Shown: one piece after another, positions 58,262-64,000 of the stretch
How positions within the stretch are numbered: position 1 is the first letter of the stretch
Layout: each line of letters starts with the position of its first letter
Assembly (NCBI GenBank): GCA_022419385.1
Contig: JAJUBI010000006.1
Coordinates: 744,001-808,000, forward strand
Source of the DNA: Paraconiothyrium sp. Pb-2020
Taxonomy: Eukaryota > Ascomycota > Dothideomycetes > Pleosporales > Didymosphaeriaceae
Reading direction: 5' to 3'
Length of the DNA stretch: 64,000 nt
Made by a program: the position numbers and the translations under genes
Notes under the pieces: model-generated
What the model was told of the DNA's origin: nothing
The model's database searches: none
What the model saw: the letters and a program-made list of their open reading frames with translations, nothing else

Positions 58262-58533
58262 TGCTGTTGCTGAGGAGGTCGCGAGGTCTGCTTGACGTTT
58301 TCGTCGCACGAACACGACAGAGCCACTTGCAGGGGTTCACGGCACGTGACAGCGAGTTTGCTTGGCGCACCAGGCAGAACGCGACGCGACATGGTGAAGG
58401 ACTTATCGATGTTCTCGTATCATTGCGGCGAAGGTGGATTGTTCAGAAGTAAACCAGAAGCCATAGTCGATATATAAACACAGTGCAGCTCTCTCCCACC
58501 GCTCTGATCACCCCCTCGCCGTGCAAGTCAACT

Positions 58534-60948
58534 ATGCCGTCTCAGGCCTCGCCACAAGGTAGTCCGCCCTCTGGGCAAGCGGCTATCTTCACTGACAAAC
58601 CTCCCTCAGGCCCCAACGTCATTCGCATTCTCGTGGCAACCGACAGTCATGTTGGCTACAATGAACGCGATCCGGTCCGAAAAGACGACAGCTGGAAGTC
58701 ATTCCACGAAGTCATGTGCCTTGCCAGAGAGCACGACGTCGACATGGTACTTCATGGCGGCGACCTCTTCCACGAAAACAAGCCTTCACGCATGTCGATG
58801 TACCATGTCACTCAATCACTACGCATGAACTGTTTAGGTGACAAGCCATGCGAGTTGGAGATGCTGAGCGATGCTAGCGAGATCTTCGGTTCAGTATTCG
58901 ATCATGTCAATTACGAGGATCCCAACATCAACGTCGCCATTCCGGTCTTTGCCATCCATGGTAACCATGATGACCCATCCGGTGAAGGACAATATTCCGC
59001 CTTGGATCTACTACAAGCGTCTGGCCTGGTCAACTACTATGGTCGAACGACAGAAGTCGACCGTATCGAAGTAAAGCCAGTGCTACTTCAGAAAGGCGAG
59101 ACAAAGCTAGCATTGTACGGACTCAGCAACGTTAGGGATGAGCGTTTGTTCCATACGTGGCGGAATGGAGACGTCAAATTTTATCAGCCAGATGCTCAAA
59201 CAGGGGATTGGTTCAACTTAATGACCGTCCATCAAAATCACGTCGCGCATACGCCCACTAGCTATCTTCCCGAGAATTTTCTTCCGGAATTTATCGATCT
59301 AGTCATCTGGGGCCACGAGCATGAGTGCCTTATTGAGCCCAGGCTCAATCCAGAGATGGGCTTCCAAGTCATCCAGCCAGGATCGTCCGTCGCTACTTCA
59401 TTGATGCCCGGAGAAGCTGTACCGAAGCATGTCACTATCATAAGTGTAGATACTACTCATGACCGCAAGTTCTGGAGTGAGCCTATCAGGCTCAAATCGG
59501 TACGACCTTTCATCATGAAGGACATTGTCCTGCAGGAGCAGCAGGAAGTCATCGATAGGAAGCTTTGGCGCGTGTCAGAGAACAAGAACAAGATATCGGA
59601 TATCGTCATGCGCGTTGTCGAGGAAATGATTGAGCAAGCACAGAGGGAGTGGCTTGAGCTACAGGACGATCGAGACGAAGATGAGGACATAGAGATCCCA
59701 CTTCCGCTCGTTCGCTTACGCGTGGAGTACACTGCTCCGGACCCTGGCGAATTCAAGATCGAGAACCCTCAAAGGCTCTCGAATAGATTTCAGGGCAGGG
59801 TCGCCAACGTAAACGACGTTGTTATGTTTCATCGAAAGAAAAAAACAGCTACTCGTATAGCCAAAGCCACCGCGGATCTGCCAGATGAATCCGCAATGGC
59901 GCAATTGTCGATAGATACAGTGAAGGTCGAACAGCTTGTCAAGGAATTTTTGACAGCACAGTCGCTCTCAATCCTTCCGCAGAACTCTTTCGGGGACGCC
60001 GTGGCTCAGTTTGTGGACAAAGACGACAAGAACGCTCTGGAGACTTTCGTGAAAGAGAGTCTAGCTTCGCAGCAAAAGCATTTGCTGGAAGATCATGATA
60101 TTGACGTGGACGACCTGAATGATCAAATAGGGCAATACAAGAGCCAATTGGAAGGTGCGTTTGCTGCTGGCGATATGAGGCATAAGGTAAGCACATCCCG
60201 TTGTGACTGCGCAAACAACTAAACTAATAACTCTGTAGCGCAGGACTCAAGCAAAGTCTAGGCCGGACAATCATGATAGTGGATTTGACGGACCTTTGGA
60301 GAATTCGCCAAATGCTGGCGGCGGAATGGATGACGAACAGGACGAAGAGGGTGCTACTCCGGCAGCTCCACCGAAGAAGGCTGCTAGGGGAAGGGGCAAG
60401 ACAACTGGCACAACACGCACGACAACCACTGCTGCTAAAAAGGCCTCAATTGCGGCTAAGAAAGTCCCAGCGGCAAGGACAACTAGAGGCAAGAAGACGG
60501 TGGTGGCGGTGGAAGAGAGTGATGAGGACGAGAATGACGATGACGATGTGGTCATGATCGATAGTATCAATCACGAGCAGCCCGAGGAGCCTGAATCAGA
60601 CGCTGAAGACCTCTTCGTGGAGCAAAGGAAGCGCGCCACAGCGAAGAAACCAACCACCAGTAGGGCTACCCGCGCTACTTCGCCTGTAAAGAAGACGCCT
60701 GCGTCCCGGACTAAGAAGGCAACTGCGACCAAGCAATCTACTCTCAATTTCTCTCAAACATCCACGCAGCGGGCCCCGACGCAGCGAGCGGCTGCATCAC
60801 GAGCGAGCAGGGCAGTGGAGGAAGTAAGTCGCGTAATCCGTCTCATCCACATTAATTTAATGCTGATTTATTACAGGACGAAGAGGAGATATCCGACGAT
60901 GATGCTTTCGAGCCGATGCCGAGCTCAAGAGCTACTCGGAAGCGATAA
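58534..60948 (+). CDS. mre11: DNA double-strand break repair nuclease Mre11
   Basis: Exons 58534-60186, 60239-60823 and 60877-60948 (introns 52 and 53 bp) encode 769 residues. An in-frame 51-bp stretch at 58559-58609 with splice-like ends would, if removed, give 752. Phosphodiesterase motifs run in order: VATDSHVGYNERD, LHGGDLFHENKPSR, FAIHGNHDDPSGEG, TVHQNH and VIWGHEHECLIEP, followed by QPGSSVATSLMPGEAVPKHV. The Mre11 DNA-binding domain follows. The C-terminal ~190 residues are low-complexity and basic/acidic (RGRGKTTGTTRTTTTAAKKA, EESDEDENDDDDVVMID) and end SSRATRKR. It is the nuclease of the Mre11-Rad50-Nbs1 complex that resects breaks and activates Tel1/ATM. Confidence 0.96.
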
Positions 60949-61780
60949 CTTTCATACTTTCGACAGTTTATATTTGTAGAGTGCATTGCGCATAGCGAAC
61001 GGCGTCACGGTCCCATGAGCATGAGTAATCGATATAGTAGGAACATTGAGAGTGTCAGAAGCGGACGGAATCACAAGGGCATGGAAAGATGATGGGATGT
61101 TCAGTTTCGAATGAAGTATCTTCCATCAAACTAGTACGTGGTGAAGTCCGCTTTTCACGCTGTTCTAGTCGTCCTTTCTCTTCTCCCCTTTGTCTTATGT
61201 TGCATACCAACGGCGCATTACGCAATGGTCCTCACGTTTTGGCACTTTCGCCTTGATTCCCATGGTCGCGCCTGCTGGTAGCAAAATTTCTAGTCCTGTC
61301 AAACCGGGCAGCCACCACCGTGTATTCCGACACCACTGCCTTGGTTCCACGATGCCTCGTATATCCTCCTTCCCATCTTTGTTCCACTTTCCAAAAAAAA
61401 CTTCGGTGTGTGCAAGGGCAGTCGCGCCAGTATGTTTGTTATATCCTTGCTGTAGGAGCATCCTCTCCTCGACACACTCATTCGTCTCCGCGTTCTTGTT
61501 CCGCTCTTCTTTTGTCATTGCTGCTCTTCAGCTTTTGGATAGCCGCACGCTCGTTCGCATAGTACCTCACCACCCGCTTTGAGGTACGGTTTGTTCCCAT
61601 CATCTCCACGCCGAGCGCCCATCTATCTCGTCGCCAGCTTTCTCTAACGCTAGCAGGATATTCGCATCACAATCATCACATCTCGCCCGTCCCCGACCGC
61701 CTATACTGTGCCTCCCACCACTTGAACCTACTCGTCGAGACTCCGTCATCCCGGTTGGATCGGGTGAGGGGTCCTCCAAC
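60949..61780. other. Intergenic / leader of the last gene, no gene seen
   Basis: About 830 bp between mre11 and the final gene. Frames around 61190-61580 are pyrimidine-rich promoter or leader sequence with no conserved content. Confidence 0.5.
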
Positions 61781-64000
61781 ATGTCATACAAGGTTGAGGA
61801 GCTACTCGCTCTGAGGGACTCGGTCTCCGAGTCTGCCGTTTCCATTGAAAAGTTTGCCGATGAAGAAGTGATTAAAGGTCGGTGACTGGGCCTCAGACAT
61901 CGCACTCCAGTCTGCGTCACCCTTCACTTTCACTCCGCTCCTGCCACTCCTGCAGCCGAGACCCGTCACCCAGGAAACGATGCGAAATTTATTAACAGAT
62001 TCAACCTGCTCGCAACACTGAACACTGCTATCCCTCACCTCCCCATCTCTCGTCATATTGCCGTGAACTAGCTGCTGACCAAACTTCGTGCAGAGCACGT
62101 CTTGCGACCCTCCGCATCAGCTACCTTGGCCGCTGCGTCTTCAAACAAGAGCCTCCGATCTTCTGCTACACCTGCCCTTGCACCCGCGGCTCCTGTCAAG
62201 AAGCCTTCACCATCACCTTCAATCAAGCGCGGCAAAGCTGAGAGGCTTCTCAAGGAACACGGCAGCCCTCCGGGTATGCGTGTCACTGCTGGTGGGCGAA
62301 TCGTCCCGAGTGATCAACCGCCTGTGTTGAACCCTCGCTTCATCAACAACGCGTTCAAACCCCCCGCACTTAGAGGAGTCCCTCCCGCCATCACCATGTC
62401 CACGCAACCGCGCTTAGAAGCCAACAACGTTCCACGGCTGGAAGTCGTAGGAAGCCAACCTGTGCTCTATGTCGGCGACCGCGCATATGCACTTCCTGCC
62501 CTTGACGCGACAAATGCAGCAGCTTCATCTTTGGTTCCCTCGAGCCTGGAGTCAGCTCCAAAGCCTGCGGAACACGTTTCAGGACTTTCCGCTCGAAGTA
62601 GCTTCACTGGTGGAGCCCTACCCGCACAGCGAGGGACCTCGCCTTCGCCGTGGTCTGGTCTCGACCTGTCCGCTCTCAAGGCTCAGCAGACTTTGAGGAA
62701 GCAGGAGCTTCGTACCGTGGAACAAACAGAGGTGCTCCAAGCAAGCCACCAAACTGAAGTCTGGCGCGCCGGTGTGATCGAGAAGAAGCGAAACTTGATC
62801 ATCGAGCTCGATGCACTACGCAAGCAGATTACTGCACTCGAGGGAAACGAAAACAACAATGCTCTTCCCGTACAGTCGAATGGTTTTGCCACCACTCTAG
62901 GAGCAACTTCTGCTCCAATGCCACCGCATCCGTTTGTTCCTCAGTTCCAGCAGCCCATGCCTTCCCCCTTGTACGGATTTCAGGGCACGCCTTCGTATCC
63001 GCCAATGGTGATGTTCCCACAATCTTTTGGGGGCTATCCCAACATGCCGGTTGCAGAATCTGCGCCCTTTGCCCAGAATCCTGTTCAGGTGCCGCATTCT
63101 CCTGGCTCTGCGAGTCGGCGGTCCCACGCAATCCAGATCAAGCCACCGCCAGAGGAAAGCAAGAAGCAGCTCAACTCAGCGCTCGATCCGAAGAGCCCCA
63201 CTTACGAGCCTATCACGAAGGCAACGACTGCCAGCAACGATGCTGTTCCTCCGACGCCGTCACCAGACAAGCGATCCCCGTGGCGAACCAATGGTATTCC
63301 TCAGTCAGACCAACCAGGAATTCGGACGCTTTCTCAGAAGCCTAGTCTGTCTAGCATCGACACAACAGACTTCTTCCCTACCAACACACATGAGCACTCT
63401 TCTACCAGAGTTGCTCCGCAAGTCCATGAGCCAAGGTCTACTACCAATGAGACCTCCGAGGTTCCCTCAACACCCGAGAGGAACTGGCCAGCTAGTCCCT
63501 GGAATGAAGGCAACTCTAGTCGCTCCAGTCACAAAGCGGTTACCAAATTGACTTCATGGCCAGAGGCGTTTGGCAAGAAGCCCTCTAATGGTTCACTGCG
63601 ACAGATTGCCGCTACTCCAACTTCCGCCACGGTACAAGAGCACGCCCCGCTGCCTTCGGTCGAACCTAAGAAGTCGGCCTTCTCAAGCAAGACGTCAGGT
63701 CGCCAGACGACTGACCAGCGATTTGGGACGGATGAGACCTGGCCTTTGATCAATTCCAAGCGGATCTACCATGTGCCCTCTACCTATCAAGAAGGGTTCC
63801 AAGCTGGCTATGATCATGTGGGAATCCCGGACAATCCCGATGTTCTCAAGGGTTATATCCAGGGTCTCGTTCAATTTCTTCATGATGAAGATAAACGGGG
63901 TCGAAACAACTCTCTTCGCGGTCTGGTGCCCGGCTCTCAGCCTCAGGACTCTGCTATCAGCATGGCTTTCAGCCGTGCCGATGCACCGGTCAGTAGCCAG
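61781..64000 (+). CDS. Large protein with N-terminal eIF4E-binding-type motif (partial)
   Basis: Exon 1 (61781-61877) joins exon 2 (62094 onward) across a 216-bp intron starting GTCGGT; the frame stays open to the window edge, at least 668 residues. The N-terminus MSYKVEELLALRDSVSESAV contains Y3-x4-L8-L9, the YxxxxL-phi motif used by eIF4E-binding proteins. The rest is mostly Ser/Pro-rich, with a coiled-coil-like stretch (~residues 230-285; RKQELRTVEQTEVLQASHQT), a Pro/Phe/Gln-rich segment and, near the edge, a more ordered region (YHVPSTYQEGFQAGYDHVGI; LKGYIQGLVQFLHDED). A 4E-T-like translational regulator is inferred. The exact family is not recognised and the C-terminus lies outside the window. 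Confidence 0.78.

Noticed and set aside
58219..58392. Minus-strand frame starting MSRRVLPGAPSK as N-terminus of rsm19
   Set aside because: It is in the wrong frame for the S19 signature. The ATG at 58261 gives MYPTRALFARSVWKGP after splicing, matching the family.
1..64000. CRISPR array, rRNA operon, intact transposon or secondary-metabolite cluster
   Set aside because: No regularly spaced repeats, rRNA-like stretches, transposase or reverse-transcriptase motifs, or PKS/NRPS domains were seen on either strand.

Overview
The window reads as a gene-dense chromosome segment from a filamentous ascomycete, most likely a Pezizomycotina and possibly a Dothideomycete. Protein-coding genes carry short introns (mostly 42-85 bp) with GT-AG ends and CTAAC-like branch points. 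Several families are typical of moulds: a CTF1/FarB-type Zn2Cys6 regulator, a CON-13-like protein, fungal-specific transcription factors, a GPI-anchored Ser/Thr-rich wall protein and DHA1/DHA2 drug transporters. I reconstructed 28 gene models by hand. Almost all have exon lengths that sum to whole codons and splice junctions that restore known family motifs. Exon coordinates are given in each entry.

Layout. 0-17 kb is an accessory-looking, secreted or transport-rich part with long intergenic gaps: a secreted M20 peptidase, a GPI protein, a DHA1 MFS transporter, a CON-13-like HExxH protein, an SMP-30/lactonase, a GNAT acetyltransferase and a DHA2 MFS transporter. 17-23 kb holds a CCCH zinc-finger protein, a TTC1-like TPR protein, a HAD phosphatase, ESCRT-III Vps24 and the Hsp90 co-chaperone Sba1/p23. 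24-28.5 kb holds two transcription-factor genes head to head, one a BED finger plus C6 cluster protein. 28.9-41 kb is housekeeping: MON2 (with an apparent frameshift), MMS2, an LYR protein, GIR2 (RWD) and the Rpl4 chaperone ACL4. 40.3-47.6 kb holds SCAP (sterol sensing), an ethanolamine/choline kinase and an alpha/beta hydrolase. 49-56 kb holds a CTF1/FarB-like regulator and, 2.3 kb away, an acyl-CoA dehydrogenase ending in the peroxisomal signal SKL. 56.7-64 kb holds TAF10, mitochondrial RSM19 (with a 16-nt microexon), MRE11 and the start of a large protein with an eIF4E-binding-type motif.

How they work together. Most genes are independent housekeeping loci, many sharing short divergent promoters. 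The clearest functional pairing is the FarB-like lipid regulator beside an SKL-tagged acyl-CoA dehydrogenase whose promoter contains a CCTCGG-type site. I found no CRISPR array, rRNA, convincing tRNA or intact transposon, and no clear sign of a wholly new system. The most interesting items are gene-level oddities, listed as findings.
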